DNA of 64,000 nt from NCBI GenBank assembly GCA_963766195.1, contig CAVXYY010000001.1, positions 310,001-374,000 on the forward strand, given 5' to 3'. The position numbers and the translations under genes are program-made. This document shows positions 17,163 to 25,721 of the stretch, in pieces. The DNA is from JAHEFT01 sp963766195. Its GTDB lineage: Bacteria; Pseudomonadota; Gammaproteobacteria; Xanthomonadales; SZUA-36. The notes below the pieces were generated by a model. The model was not told where the DNA came from, ran no database searches, and saw only the letters and a program-made list of their open reading frames with translations. How positions within the stretch are numbered: position 1 is the first letter of the stretch; each line of letters begins with the position of its first letter.

Positions 17163-18044
17163 ATGACAATCATCGCAATTCTGCTGGCCTTTGGACTCTG
17201 CCATTTCGTGCGTGAACTCGGCCGGCTACGAAACCGGCAATGGCTTACCACCTGGGTTGATTTCAGTAACGAGGCCTTTGGAAAACTTCCGTATTGGCAG
17301 GAATCCCTGGGATTCCTGGTCATCATCGGCGTGCCGCTACTGGTGCTGCTGCTGCTCAACCAGCTGCTGATTTCGGCGTTTGGAACCACCGGCTCCTTTC
17401 TGCTGGCCCTGGCGGTACTCATTTACAGCTTCGGTCCCCGTGACCTGGACACGGATGTGGCAGAGATCATCGACTCCGGGGACGAAGAAGAGCGCGAAGC
17501 TGCGATGACGAGGCTGTTGCGCAAGCCGACACCCGAAAATCCCGCGAAGGCGCGCGCCGCTGCGGTGGAAGCGGTATTCCTGGAAGCGCTGCGACGCTGG
17601 TTCGGCATCATTTTCTGGTTTGCCGTGCTGGGAATTGCCGGCGCATTCCTTTACCGCGTTGTCGATTGGCTGGTCCATGAGAATCATAATCTCACCGAAG
17701 ACCAGTTGAACCTGTTCACCCGTCTGCAACGCATCATGGATTGGCCTGCGGCCCAACTGATGACGCTTGCGTTGGCCATCGCCACGGATTTCGACTCGGT
17801 TTTTGCTGCGTGGAAACGCTATCACGACGAGCAGGGGCATGGCCTGTTTGACGGCGATAATGGTTTCCTGCTGGCCAGCGCCCGAAGAATAGTGCTGACC
17901 GGCCATGCCGCCCGTGACGGTTATGCTGACGACATTTCGGGGCCAATGATCTGCCTGCAACAGGCCATGGACCTGACCTGGCGCACCCTGGGAGTCTGGT
18001 TGACCGTCCTTGCCCTGCTCCTGTTGATCGGTGTCATTGTTTGA
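17163..18044 (+). CDS. ampE: AmpE-like regulatory signalling membrane protein
   Basis: A 293-residue inner-membrane protein of the AmpE / COG3725 family. It has hydrophobic segments at about residues 45-70, 70-90, 145-170 and 275-293. The family signature runs AVFLEALRRWFGIIFWFA then VLGIAGAFLYR. AmpE is linked to beta-lactamase regulation and is usually next to ampD. No ampD lies here, but two peptidoglycan-recycling genes (anmK, ampG) are in the same window. It is tightly packed after nudC and its stop overlaps the TTG start of the next gene. Confidence 0.82.
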   Translation: MTIIAILLAFGLCHFVRELGRLRNRQWLTTWVDFSNEAFGKLPYWQESLGFLVIIGVPLLVLLLLNQLLISAFGTTGSFLLALAVLIYSFGPRDLDTDVAEIIDSGDEEEREAAMTRLLRKPTPENPAKARAAAVEAVFLEALRRWFGIIFWFAVLGIAGAFLYRVVDWLVHENHNLTEDQLNLFTRLQRIMDWPAAQLMTLALAIATDFDSVFAAWKRYHDEQGHGLFDGDNGFLLASARRIVLTGHAARDGYADDISGPMICLQQAMDLTWRTLGVWLTVLALLLLIGVIV

Positions 18045-18946
18045 TTAACGGACCCGGAGGCATCCGGCTCCTCTGCCTGTTCTTTGTAATTCTGCTGTTC
18101 TGCCCAGCCGCCCGGGCGGGAGAGATCCTGCTTGGCCAGGCCGATGGCACGCCCCTGCTCCTTCCCAACCCGGCGACCCGCGTCGTCACCCTTTCACCCC
18201 ACCTGGCTGAACTCGTTTTCGCTGCCGGTGCGGGTGACTTGCTGGTCGCCACCGTTGAATACAGCGATTACCCCGACCCGGCAAAAGCCATCCCGCGTAT
18301 CGGCGACGCCTACCGGCTGGATGCGGAGCGCATCGTGGCCTTGCGTCCGGACCTGGTGATCGCATGGGATTCCGGCAACCCGCGGGCGGCGGTTGCCCAG
18401 TTGCGCTCGCTCGGACTTCCGGTCTGGACCATCGAGATCCGGACGCCCGTTGAGATCGCAGACACCATCGACGCCATCGGCAGGGCAACCGGCCACGGGG
18501 ATACGGCCGGGCGGGAAAGCGAAAACCTTCGCCGGCGTCTGAACCGGCTGGCTGCGAGATACCGGGGTGCGGATCTGCTGAGCTATTTTTACCAGGTCGG
18601 CGAAAAGCCGCTTTTCACGATTAACGGCGATCACCTGATCAGCAAAGGGCTGGCGATGTGTGGAGGGGCCAACGTGTTCGGCCCGGAACCCGGCCTCGCT
18701 TTCCAGGTCGGTTATGAATCCGTCATCATCGCGAACCCGGACGCGCTGTTCGCCCCGTCCATTGAAGGGAGTGAGAACCCGCTGGCAGCCTGGCGCGAGT
18801 GGCCGGCCATGAGGGCGGTGCGGCATAATGCTTTGTTTCTGCTGCCGGCGGATGCCGTTAGCCGGGCTTCGCCGCGGTTTCTGGATGCGCTGGAACTGGC
18901 TTGCGGACTTTTGCAAGGTTTGAGGGAGGCAAGGATCGATGAATAG
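18041..18946 (+). CDS. Periplasmic cobalamin/iron-type substrate-binding protein (BtuF-like)
   Basis: A 301-residue protein with an N-terminal signal peptide (about 1-26, LLCLFFVILLFCPAARA) and a class III periplasmic-binding fold: RVVTLSPHLAELVFAAGAGD, IPRIGDAYRLDAERIVAL, RPDLVIAWDSGNP. These are hallmarks of BtuF-type vitamin B12 or iron-chelate binding proteins. The start is a TTG that overlaps the AmpE stop as TTGA, implying translational coupling. No ABC permease or ATPase gene is adjacent. Instead, a DUF819 membrane protein begins inside its last codons. The ligand cannot be told from sequence; cobalamin is the family default. Confidence 0.8.
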   Translation: MINGPGGIRLLCLFFVILLFCPAARAGEILLGQADGTPLLLPNPATRVVTLSPHLAELVFAAGAGDLLVATVEYSDYPDPAKAIPRIGDAYRLDAERIVALRPDLVIAWDSGNPRAAVAQLRSLGLPVWTIEIRTPVEIADTIDAIGRATGHGDTAGRESENLRRRLNRLAARYRGADLLSYFYQVGEKPLFTINGDHLISKGLAMCGGANVFGPEPGLAFQVGYESVIIANPDALFAPSIEGSENPLAAWREWPAMRAVRHNALFLLPADAVSRASPRFLDALELACGLLQGLREARIDE

Positions 18947-20159
18947 CGCCCTGATTGACTCACCGGTTGGTGTGATGGCCGTGCTGGTCGCAGTGGTCAG
19001 CTTTTGGTTTTGGCTGGAAAAAAAGAGCGGTTGGAAAATTTTCAGTTTTCTGCCGCCGTTGATTTTTATTTACGCGACGCCGGTCGTGCTTTCCAATACC
19101 GGCCTCATTCCCTTTGAAAGTGCCGCCTACGATTTCCTGCGTCACTACGGTTTGCCCATTTTCATCTGCCTGATGTTGCTGAAGGTTGACGTGGTGGGCG
19201 CGGTCCGCATCATGGGCAAAGGCGTGTTCGTGATGCTGATTGGAACCGCTGGCGTAGTTATTGGCGGCGTTTCGGCCTACGCACTGGGCCAGTCAATCAG
19301 TACGCCCGAATGGTTTCCCTTGCACTTCCCTTTGCCGCAGGACAGCTGGAAGGCTTTTGGCACACTGGCGGGAAGCTGGATTGGCGGCACCGGGAATATG
19401 ACCGCGGCGCATGCGGCGCTGGAGGGTTCCAGTGAACACATGACCATGGCCGCGGCAGCCGACCAGCTGGTTTACCTGGTCTGGCTGCCCTTGCTGTTGG
19501 GCTCGCGCGCCTTTGCCAAAAAATTCAACATCTGGATGCGGGTTCCGGCAAACCGGCTTGAACTGATGGATCGTGCCGCGGAGCAACACGATGACAGCGA
19601 GCAGCCTCCCAAGATGATCCAGCTGCTTTACCTGGCCCTGATCGCACTGGGTTTTACCTGGATTTCCCTCGAGTTATCCCGGGTGCTGCCTACTGTCTCG
19701 GTCGGTGGCGCCACTGTTATCAGCGCCAGCACCTGGCTGATCCTGCTGGTCACGACACTGGCCCTGATCGCCTCGGCCACGCCTGCCCGCAAACTGCCCG
19801 CCGCGCATCCGATCGCGATGGCTATCATTTACGTGTATGTCGCGCGGATCGGCGCCACCATGGACCTGAGCAGCGCCAGCCTTGAAACCATGGGTGCTTT
19901 CGTTTTGATGTGCTACGTCTGGATCTTCATACACGGCATCTTCATCCTGGCAGGCGCCTGGCTGTTCCGGGTCGATGTGCATACCCTGGCGATCGCATCG
20001 GCGGCCAATATCGGCGGAGCCGCCTCCGCGCCTGTCGTAGCTGCGCACCACCGCGAGTCGCTGGTTCCGGCTTCCATCCTGATGGCGATGATCGGGTACG
20101 CGCTGGGTAATTACCTGGCGATCCTGACCGGCCGGCTGGGTCAACTGCTGGCGGGCTGA
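18939..20159 (+). CDS. DUF819 family multi-pass membrane protein
   Basis: A 406-residue hydrophobic protein with about ten predicted membrane segments. DUF819 (YjcL-type) motifs are seen in GTLAGSWIGGTGNMTAA and ASAANIGGAASAPVVAAHH, two glycine-rich repeats reminiscent of ion-coupled carrier re-entrant loops. Its function is not established; a transporter is likely from the architecture. It overlaps the upstream binding-protein gene by 8 bp, so the two are probably made together. Confidence 0.82.
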   Translation: MNSALIDSPVGVMAVLVAVVSFWFWLEKKSGWKIFSFLPPLIFIYATPVVLSNTGLIPFESAAYDFLRHYGLPIFICLMLLKVDVVGAVRIMGKGVFVMLIGTAGVVIGGVSAYALGQSISTPEWFPLHFPLPQDSWKAFGTLAGSWIGGTGNMTAAHAALEGSSEHMTMAAAADQLVYLVWLPLLLGSRAFAKKFNIWMRVPANRLELMDRAAEQHDDSEQPPKMIQLLYLALIALGFTWISLELSRVLPTVSVGGATVISASTWLILLVTTLALIASATPARKLPAAHPIAMAIIYVYVARIGATMDLSSASLETMGAFVLMCYVWIFIHGIFILAGAWLFRVDVHTLAIASAANIGGAASAPVVAAHHRESLVPASILMAMIGYALGNYLAILTGRLGQLLAG

Positions 20160-20253
20160 GCCGGCTGATACGGATACCTTTTCCGTGCATAATTGATCAG
20201 AGGATCCCTGGGATTTACACTCAAAACATCACCCGCAACAGCAGGAAATTGTC

Positions 20254-20817
20254 ATGATCAAACTCGTACTGGGTGTTTCTCTCTGGAGTGTCATGCACTT
20301 CATCCCGGCAATCGCCGTCGATTTCAGAAAAAACCTGATCAGCAAAATCGGTGAAAATCCCTACAAGGGGCTTTTCGCGCTTTTCATGTTCCTGGCCCTT
20401 TACCTGGTTATTTCCGGCTGGAAGGCCACGATTCCGGTAAACCTCTATTTGCCGCCGGTGTGGGGGCGCCATGTGACTGCCTTGCTGGTCCTGATCGCGT
20501 TCATACTGATCGTTGCACCCTACCATGCCACCAACCTCAAACGTGTTCTGCGTCACCCCCAACTGACCGGCGTGATCATCTGGGGCATCGGGCATTTACT
20601 CGCTAATGGTGAGTCCCGGTCCATCGTGCTGTTCGGGGGGCTGACAGCCTGGGCCGTCATCGAGATACTGTTGCTGAACCGCCGCGACGGCGCCTGGATC
20701 AAACCGGACCCGGTGCCGGTGAAAAAAGACCTCATCCTGACGGTCGCCGGCCTGGTCGTATATGTTGTTATCGCAGCTTCACACCAGTGGCTGTTCGGCT
20801 TCTCGCCGTTTGTCTAG
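20254..20817 (+). CDS. NnrU family membrane protein
   Basis: A 187-residue membrane protein with about five hydrophobic segments and the family's recurrent SVMHFIPA, KIGENPYKGLFAL, RHPQLTGVIIWGIGHLLANG and VLFGGLTAWAVIEI motifs. NnrU-type proteins are associated with denitrification regulons and resemble isoprenoid-modifying membrane enzymes such as carotenoid isomerases. No denitrification gene is present here, so I make no functional claim. AGGAAA precedes the ATG. It is separated from the DUF819 gene by 94 bp. Confidence 0.85.
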   Translation: MIKLVLGVSLWSVMHFIPAIAVDFRKNLISKIGENPYKGLFALFMFLALYLVISGWKATIPVNLYLPPVWGRHVTALLVLIAFILIVAPYHATNLKRVLRHPQLTGVIIWGIGHLLANGESRSIVLFGGLTAWAVIEILLLNRRDGAWIKPDPVPVKKDLILTVAGLVVYVVIAASHQWLFGFSPFV

Positions 20818-20868
20818 CGTCCTATTCGCGCCTGCTCACGCAATCTGCATTGTTAAAGGAGAAACTCA

Positions 20869-21252
20869 ATGATTGGCTATGTCACCCTTGGTACGAACAA
20901 CCTCGAACGCGCCGTTGCGTTTTACGATGAATTACTGGCCCTGCTGGGCGCCGGGCGTTTCATGGAAGTGGAGGACGTTTTTGTCGCCTGGGCAGTGGCG
21001 CCGGACAAACCCGGCATTTCCGTTACCCGGCCTTTCGACGGCAAACCGGCAACGGTGGGAAACGGCATGATGGTGGCCCTGGCGGTGGATTCGAAGGAAC
21101 TGGTTCACAAAATTTACGACAAGGCGATTGAACTGGGCGGGAAGGATGAGGGGCCGGCCGGCCCACGCGGCGACCAATTTTACGCCGGTTACTTCCGTGA
21201 TCTCGACGGCAACAAGCTGAACGTATTCTGCCTGACCAGCCCTGAAGACTAG
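20869..21252 (+). CDS. VOC family (glyoxalase-like) protein
   Basis: A 127-residue single-chain member of the vicinal oxygen chelate fold. It begins MIGYVTLGTNNLERAVAFYD, the usual first beta-alpha unit, and ends with FYAGYFRDLDGNKLNVFC carrying the C-terminal metal-ligand region. A strong AAAGGAG site precedes the ATG. Members include glyoxalases and dioxygenase-like enzymes as well as antibiotic-binding proteins; the substrate cannot be assigned. Confidence 0.85.
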   Translation: MIGYVTLGTNNLERAVAFYDELLALLGAGRFMEVEDVFVAWAVAPDKPGISVTRPFDGKPATVGNGMMVALAVDSKELVHKIYDKAIELGGKDEGPAGPRGDQFYAGYFRDLDGNKLNVFCLTSPED

Positions 21253-21260
21253 TTAGCGGG

Positions 21261-21749
21261 CTAACTGATGAAACGCTTCAAAATACCGCCGTTAACCGTC
21301 CACACGGCGAGATTGAATGCACACAGGAAGAGAACCCAGGCCAGGTAAGGCGTCATCAGCCAGGCGGCCTCCCGGGACAGTGGCCGGAAGGCCTTGACAC
21401 AAAAAATGGCGATTCCGGCAGCAAGACCGATCACCGGAAGAGCCCAGCCCGGCCGGTGCCAGCCAAAGAAAAGCACCGACCAGCCAACGTTCAGGACTAA
21501 CAGCAAAACCCACCAGGTCAGTGCGCCCAGGCGCGAATAATGCTGGGTCAGCCAAACTTTCCAGGCTGCAAGGGCCATGAATGCATAGACCAGCGCAAAG
21601 ATCACCGCGTAAAGCCAGCCCGGCGGAGCAATGGCCGGCCGCTGCATCGTGACGTAATACCATTCACCGGCATTGATTCCCGATCCCGCCAATGATGCGA
21701 CGACCACCATCAACAGAAACAACGCCAATGATAAATACCTGTAATTCAT
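21261..21749 (-). CDS. TspO/MBR family tryptophan-rich sensory protein
   Basis: A 162-residue membrane protein with five hydrophobic helices and many tryptophans. Typical TspO segments are GINAGEWYYVTMQRPAIAPP (helix 1 to 2 loop), WLYAVIFALVYAFMALAAW, NVGWSVLFFGWHRPGWAL and TPYLAWVLFLCAFNLAVW. The family binds porphyrins and other ligands and is linked to tetrapyrrole or stress regulation. It ends 8 bp from the convergent VOC gene. Confidence 0.9.
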   Translation of the reverse strand: MNYRYLSLALFLLMVVVASLAGSGINAGEWYYVTMQRPAIAPPGWLYAVIFALVYAFMALAAWKVWLTQHYSRLGALTWWVLLLVLNVGWSVLFFGWHRPGWALPVIGLAAGIAIFCVKAFRPLSREAAWLMTPYLAWVLFLCAFNLAVWTVNGGILKRFIS

Positions 21750-21785
21750 AGAATGTTTTCCCGGAGTTTGCCGTGGATTTGACTA

Positions 21786-22460
21786 CTATGCCCTGAATGG
21801 GTTCACCAGCAGGGAAAGGATTTCCGTGGAATGACCCACCACGTGGGCAGGCCGCGCCGAATCCAGTTCATCCCTGGTCCCGAAACCGTAACTCACGGCA
21901 ATGCAGGGCAGGCCGTGTTCACGCGCCCCGATGATGTCCTGGTCGCGGTCACCGATCATCACGGAATGCGCCGGCTCCAGGTCAAACAAGCGCAGCGCAT
22001 GCGCGATGATGCTGGCCTTGTCGCGCCGCTCATGGCCCATGGACGCTCCTGCAACACCGTCGAAATAAGGCCTGAGACCGAGGTCATTGAGCACTTTCTC
22101 GGCAACGGAAGTCGGCTTGACGGTTGCGATAAACAGTCGAAACCCCTCCTGACGCAATGTTGAAAGCACGTCGGGGATACTGTCGTACACTTCCGTCCCG
22201 GCCTGGTTCAGCCGGTCGTAGTGCTCACGGTAATGCGCGACTGCCGAATCCGCCTGCTCATCCGTCATTTCGTATTGCTTGCGAAATATGTCCAGCAGCG
22301 GCGTACCAATCACCGATGCGACCGGTAAGCCGCCGGCGGCTGAAATTCCCAGCCGGCCCAGCGCGTAATCAACACAAATGCCGATGGTCCGGCTGCTGTC
22401 TACCAGCGTGCCGTCGAGATCGAAAAGCAGGTTCTGAATGTTGTTCAAAGCCTGTTGCAT
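21786..22460 (-). CDS. HAD-family phosphatase (phosphoglycolate phosphatase-like)
   Basis: A 224-residue haloacid-dehalogenase hydrolase. Motif I is LLFDLDGTLVDS (nucleophile Asp), motif II is FIATVKP, and motif IV is MIGDRDQDIIGA, with an alpha-helical cap between motifs I and II. The closest recognised groups are Gph-like phosphoglycolate phosphatases and 5'-nucleotidase-like PhnX/PgmB relatives, so the exact substrate is uncertain. Its 5' end overlaps the upstream CoA-transferase gene by 16 bp. Confidence 0.82.
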   Translation of the reverse strand: MQQALNNIQNLLFDLDGTLVDSSRTIGICVDYALGRLGISAAGGLPVASVIGTPLLDIFRKQYEMTDEQADSAVAHYREHYDRLNQAGTEVYDSIPDVLSTLRQEGFRLFIATVKPTSVAEKVLNDLGLRPYFDGVAGASMGHERRDKASIIAHALRLFDLEPAHSVMIGDRDQDIIGAREHGLPCIAVSYGFGTRDELDSARPAHVVGHSTEILSLLVNPFRA

Positions 22461-23551
22461 CCGCGGGCGACGCCCCAGTCTTCCAGCAATGTGTTCATGT
22501 CCGATCCCGGCTCCCGGGGCGGAAATTTCACTTCGGACGGAGTCCGGCTGAATCTTGGCGCGGGCGCCGGCTGGGTCAACCCGTTCACTTCGAGGTAAGT
22601 GCTCCGCGCCCGGTTGTGCGGATGGTGCGGCGCTTCCTGAAAATCCAGGACCGGTGCAAAACAGGCGTCGCTTCCCTCGAGTAATTCACACCATTCATCC
22701 CTGCTGCGGGTTTTAAACAGCTGTTCCAGCCTGGTGGACAGTTCCGGCCAACTGCGGGGGTCATCCCGGGTTGGCACCTCGTCGTCGCACAGGCCCAGCT
22801 TATCCATCAACAAGGTATAAAATTGCGGCTCGATCGCACCGATCGAAACATACTTTCCATCCCCTGTCTCATAGACGTCGTAAAAGGGAGCGCCGCCATC
22901 AAGCAAGTTACAACCGCGTTCCATGGTCCATTGGCCCTGGGCGTTGAGCGAGTAAAACAAAGCCATAAGCAGGGCTGAGCCATCGGTCATCGCGGCATCC
23001 ACAACCTGCCCCTCACCGGATTTCTGTGTTTCCAGTAAAGCACAGACCATACCCAGTGCCAGCAGCATCGCACCTCCGCCAAAATCACCCACCAGGTTCA
23101 GCGGCGGGACCGGCTTTTCTCCCTCACGTCCAATCGCGTGCAGAACCCCGGTCAGGGAGATGTAGTTGATGTCATGGCCGGCGGCCTGAGCCAGCGGCCC
23201 GAACTGTCCCCAACCCGTCATCCGCCCATAGACCAGGCGATGGTTACGCGACAGGCATTCGTCCGGCCCCAGCCCCAGCTTCTCCATGGTGCCGGGCCGG
23301 AAACCTTCGAGCAGCGCATCGGCCTTTTCAACCAGGTTCAGAAAGGTTTCACGATCGGAGGGAGCTTTGAGGTCAAGCACGATGGATCGCTTGCCCCGGC
23401 GCGTGCAATCGGTGGAGGGGTCCAGGACCGGCTTCGTTCCGCGATCGACACACACGACATCCGCCCCCATGTCTGCCAGTAACATGCCACAGAACGGCGC
23501 CGGGCCAATTCCCGATACCTCGATGATTTTCGTTCCGCTGAGTGGCCCCAC
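22445..23551 (-). CDS. CaiB/BaiF CoA-transferase family, alpha-methylacyl-CoA racemase type
   Basis: A 368-residue class III CoA-transferase-fold protein. It starts MGPLSGTKIIEVSGIGPAPF and contains RGKRSIVLDLK, EGFRPGTMEKLGLGP, LVYGRMTGWGQFGPLA, GHDINYISLTGVL and VGDFGGGAMLLALGM. The last two resemble alpha-methylacyl-CoA racemases, which interconvert 2-methylacyl-CoA epimers before beta-oxidation. The beta-oxidation operon at 27-32 kb makes such a role reasonable, though the two are not in one transcript. Confidence 0.82.
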   Translation of the reverse strand: MGPLSGTKIIEVSGIGPAPFCGMLLADMGADVVCVDRGTKPVLDPSTDCTRRGKRSIVLDLKAPSDRETFLNLVEKADALLEGFRPGTMEKLGLGPDECLSRNHRLVYGRMTGWGQFGPLAQAAGHDINYISLTGVLHAIGREGEKPVPPLNLVGDFGGGAMLLALGMVCALLETQKSGEGQVVDAAMTDGSALLMALFYSLNAQGQWTMERGCNLLDGGAPFYDVYETGDGKYVSIGAIEPQFYTLLMDKLGLCDDEVPTRDDPRSWPELSTRLEQLFKTRSRDEWCELLEGSDACFAPVLDFQEAPHHPHNRARSTYLEVNGLTQPAPAPRFSRTPSEVKFPPREPGSDMNTLLEDWGVARGCNRL

Positions 23552-23744
23552 AGGATCTTCCCGCCGATTCGCAATTGCTTTGGATCAAAAAATACCAGCT
23601 CATGATATCGCCTGCCGGGCAGCCAGTGAAAGCGCGAATACCCCGGCCTGAGCCGGCGGAGGCCTTCCGGCGGCAAGCGTTGCTCCAGACCTGACCTTTG
23701 TCATTGAACCAGGCTATTGGCCTTATCAGAAAATACAATTTCAT

Positions 23745-23774
23745 CTATAAAGGTTAGAGGTCTATTCTCTATAG
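23745..23774. promoter_or_regulatory. CTAT-repeat region upstream of rubrerythrin
   Basis: Within the 264-bp gap before rubrerythrin, CTAT occurs at 23745, 23762 and 23769 in an AT-rich stretch about 45-70 bp before the start codon. The end forms an inverted pair, CTATTCTCTATAG. It may be a regulator site or part of the promoter. It does not match the OxyR spacing closely enough to name. Confidence 0.3.
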
Positions 23775-23815
23775 GCACGAATTCTTGTACCCAATTGAAA
23801 GGAGGTAGGAACACC

Positions 23816-24232
23816 ATGTCACTCAAAGGCAGCAAAACCGAGAAGAACCTCAAAGACGCTTTCGCAGGCGAATCCCAGGCTAATCGTCGCTATCTGTACT
23901 TCGCACAACGCGCGGATGTAGAGGGTTACAACGACGTGTCAACGGTTTTCCGTTCCACCGCTGAAGGCGAGACCGGCCATGCCCATGGCCACCTGGAATA
24001 CCTGGAAGAAGCCGGCGACCCGGCGACCGGGCTTCCGATCGGACCCACAGCCGATAATCTCAAGGCCGCAATTGCCGGCGAGACCCACGAGTACACAGAC
24101 ATGTACCCGGGAATGGCCCGTACCGCTCGCGACGAAGGCTTTGACGAAATTGCAGACTGGTTCGAGACCCTGGCCAAGGCCGAGCGTTCTCACGCCAACC
24201 GCTTCCAGAAAGCCCTGGATGAACTGAACTGA
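23816..24232 (+). CDS. Rubrerythrin-type di-iron protein without rubredoxin domain
   Basis: A 138-residue four-helix ferritin-like protein. Carboxylate/histidine ligands lie in GESQANRRYLYFAQRAD, EGETGHAHGHLEYLEE and AKAERSHANRF. The CxxC rubredoxin tail of classical rubrerythrins is missing, so an external electron donor is needed if it works as a peroxidase. The ATG at 23816 has a perfect AAAGGAGGT site, implying high expression. It is followed by a Fe-S protein and a DUF3501 gene on the same strand, an association seen in other Proteobacteria. Confidence 0.9.
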   Translation: MSLKGSKTEKNLKDAFAGESQANRRYLYFAQRADVEGYNDVSTVFRSTAEGETGHAHGHLEYLEEAGDPATGLPIGPTADNLKAAIAGETHEYTDMYPGMARTARDEGFDEIADWFETLAKAERSHANRFQKALDELN

Positions 24233-24242
24233 GTTTTTGTCA

Positions 24243-24285
24243 GCCCATGGCCCGATAGTTTTCGCGGCCATGGGCCGCTCTTACA
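24243..24285. repeat. REP-type palindrome after rubrerythrin
   Basis: GCCCATGGCC (24243-24252) pairs with GGCCATGGGC (24266-24275), and the right side ends CGCTCTTAC, a variant of the common REP arm. It lies between rubrerythrin and the Fe-S gene and may shape differential mRNA stability in the cluster. Confidence 0.75.
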
Positions 24286-24303
24286 AGCTCCAGGAGTACC
24301 ACC

Positions 24304-25629
24304 ATGCGGGAAGGAAGTCTCGAGGCCCCAACACGCCACGCACTTGATTGGACGAACCCGGAATTCTACAACGAGGAAAAGCTCCTCGAGGAAATGGAGC
24401 GAATCTTCGACATCTGTCACGGCTGCCGCCGATGCGTGTCGCTGTGCGATGCTTATCCCACGTTGTTCGACCTGGTTGACGGGTCCGACACGTTCGAGGT
24501 GGATGGCGTAGCGAAAGCGGATTACTGGAAAGTGGTCGATCAGTGCTTCATGTGCGACCTCTGCTACCAGACCAAGTGCCCCTACGTACCGCCGCACGAG
24601 TGGAACCTCGATTTCCCGCACGTGATGCTTCGCGCGAAAGCCGTGCAGTTCAAAAAGGGCGAACGCAAACTCAGCCACAAACTGATCAGCAACACGCGTA
24701 TTCAGGGAAGCGTTGGCAGTTTGCCGGTTGTCGGCAGCCTGATTAACGCCAGCAATCGCAATAAAGGCGTGCGCAAGGTGATGGAAAAAGTCATGGATCT
24801 GCACCCGGACGCCCACCTGCCCGAGTTTCACTCGAAAACCCTGCGCCGGCGCGACAAGGGACGCAAGCCCGTTGAGGTGGAAGTAAAGCAAGCTGGCCCG
24901 ACCACCGGCAAGGTGGTTTTGTTCGCTACCTGTTATTGCAATGTGAACACGCCGGATATCGGACAGGATCTGATCCGGGTGTTCGAGCATAACGGCATAC
25001 CCGTGCGGCTTACCGGGAAAGAGAAATGCTGCGGTATGCCCAAGCTGGAGCAGGGCGACCTGGAAACCGTGGACAAATACCGCAAGACCAATATCCCGGA
25101 ACTCGCGCGACTGGTCGATGAGGGCTGGGACATCGTGGCGGGGATTCCATCCTGTGTGCTGATGTTCAAACAGGAACTGCCGCTGATGTACCCGGATGAT
25201 CCCGAAGTGCAGAAAGTAAAGCAGGCGATCTACGATCCGTTCGAGTACCTGAATCACCGGCACAAGGCCGGCCTGTTGAATACGGAATTCAAGCAGCCGC
25301 TCGGCAAGGTGGTCTGGCAGGTTCCCTGTCATCAACGGGTCCAGAACATCGGTCCGAAAACGCGGGATATCCTGGCGCTGGTGCCGGGTACCGAGGTTGA
25401 AATGATCGAGCGTTGCTCGGGACACGACGGCACTTACGGCGTGCGCGCAGGGACTTATGAAAAATCCCAGAAAATCGCACGGCCCGTGATCAACCGCGTC
25501 AAGAAAATGGAGCCGGATTACCTGGTCTCCGATTGCCCGATGGCGGCCGACCAGATTGCGAATAACCTGGATTTGAAACACCCGGAACGAAACCCGCTGA
25601 CCTTGCTCCGCAAGGCTTATGGCATTTAG
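24304..25629 (+). CDS. Heterodisulfide-reductase-related Fe-S protein (GlpC/GlcF-like)
   Basis: A 441-residue cytoplasmic protein with two N-terminal [4Fe-4S] motifs, CHGCRRCVSLC (Cys38, 41, 44, 48) and CFMCDLCYQTKCP (Cys81, 84, 87, 92). Two CCG-type domains follow, with CCGMPK near 242 and a variant CSGHDGTYG near 375. Such proteins pass electrons between flavin enzymes and quinones or disulfides. No flavin dehydrogenase subunit is adjacent, so it is not a simple glpABC or glcDEF operon. Its constant partners in this type of cluster are rubrerythrin upstream and DUF3501 downstream, suggesting that it feeds electrons to the rubrerythrin. That is inference. Confidence 0.88.
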   Translation: MREGSLEAPTRHALDWTNPEFYNEEKLLEEMERIFDICHGCRRCVSLCDAYPTLFDLVDGSDTFEVDGVAKADYWKVVDQCFMCDLCYQTKCPYVPPHEWNLDFPHVMLRAKAVQFKKGERKLSHKLISNTRIQGSVGSLPVVGSLINASNRNKGVRKVMEKVMDLHPDAHLPEFHSKTLRRRDKGRKPVEVEVKQAGPTTGKVVLFATCYCNVNTPDIGQDLIRVFEHNGIPVRLTGKEKCCGMPKLEQGDLETVDKYRKTNIPELARLVDEGWDIVAGIPSCVLMFKQELPLMYPDDPEVQKVKQAIYDPFEYLNHRHKAGLLNTEFKQPLGKVVWQVPCHQRVQNIGPKTRDILALVPGTEVEMIERCSGHDGTYGVRAGTYEKSQKIARPVINRVKKMEPDYLVSDCPMAADQIANNLDLKHPERNPLTLLRKAYGI

Positions 25630-25647
25630 TTTACAGGAGCAGACTTA

Positions 25648-25695
25648 GTGGGAGCCGGCCTTGCTGGCGATTTCGCGGGCATGGCCCGCTCCCAC
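25648..25695. repeat. REP-type palindrome
   Basis: Begins GTGGGAGCCGGCCTTGC and ends GGCCCGCTCCCAC. The outer 8-bp arms are exact inverse complements. It sits between the Fe-S gene and the DUF3501 gene, so the rubrerythrin cluster carries a REP in each of its two internal gaps. Confidence 0.85.
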
Positions 25696-25721
25696 AAGGG
25701 CAGCTACCACAGGAATTAATC

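Noticed and set aside
23745..23774. OxyR-type site upstream of rubrerythrin
   Set aside because: The CTAT units do not follow the ATAG-N7-CTAT spacing, so I list it only as an unnamed repeat.
24190..25581. A 463-codon open frame on the minus strand opposite the Fe-S protein gene
   Set aside because: It has no recognisable domain, lacks a plausible start context and mirrors the codon pattern of a well-conserved plus-strand gene. Long antisense frames are expected at this GC content.
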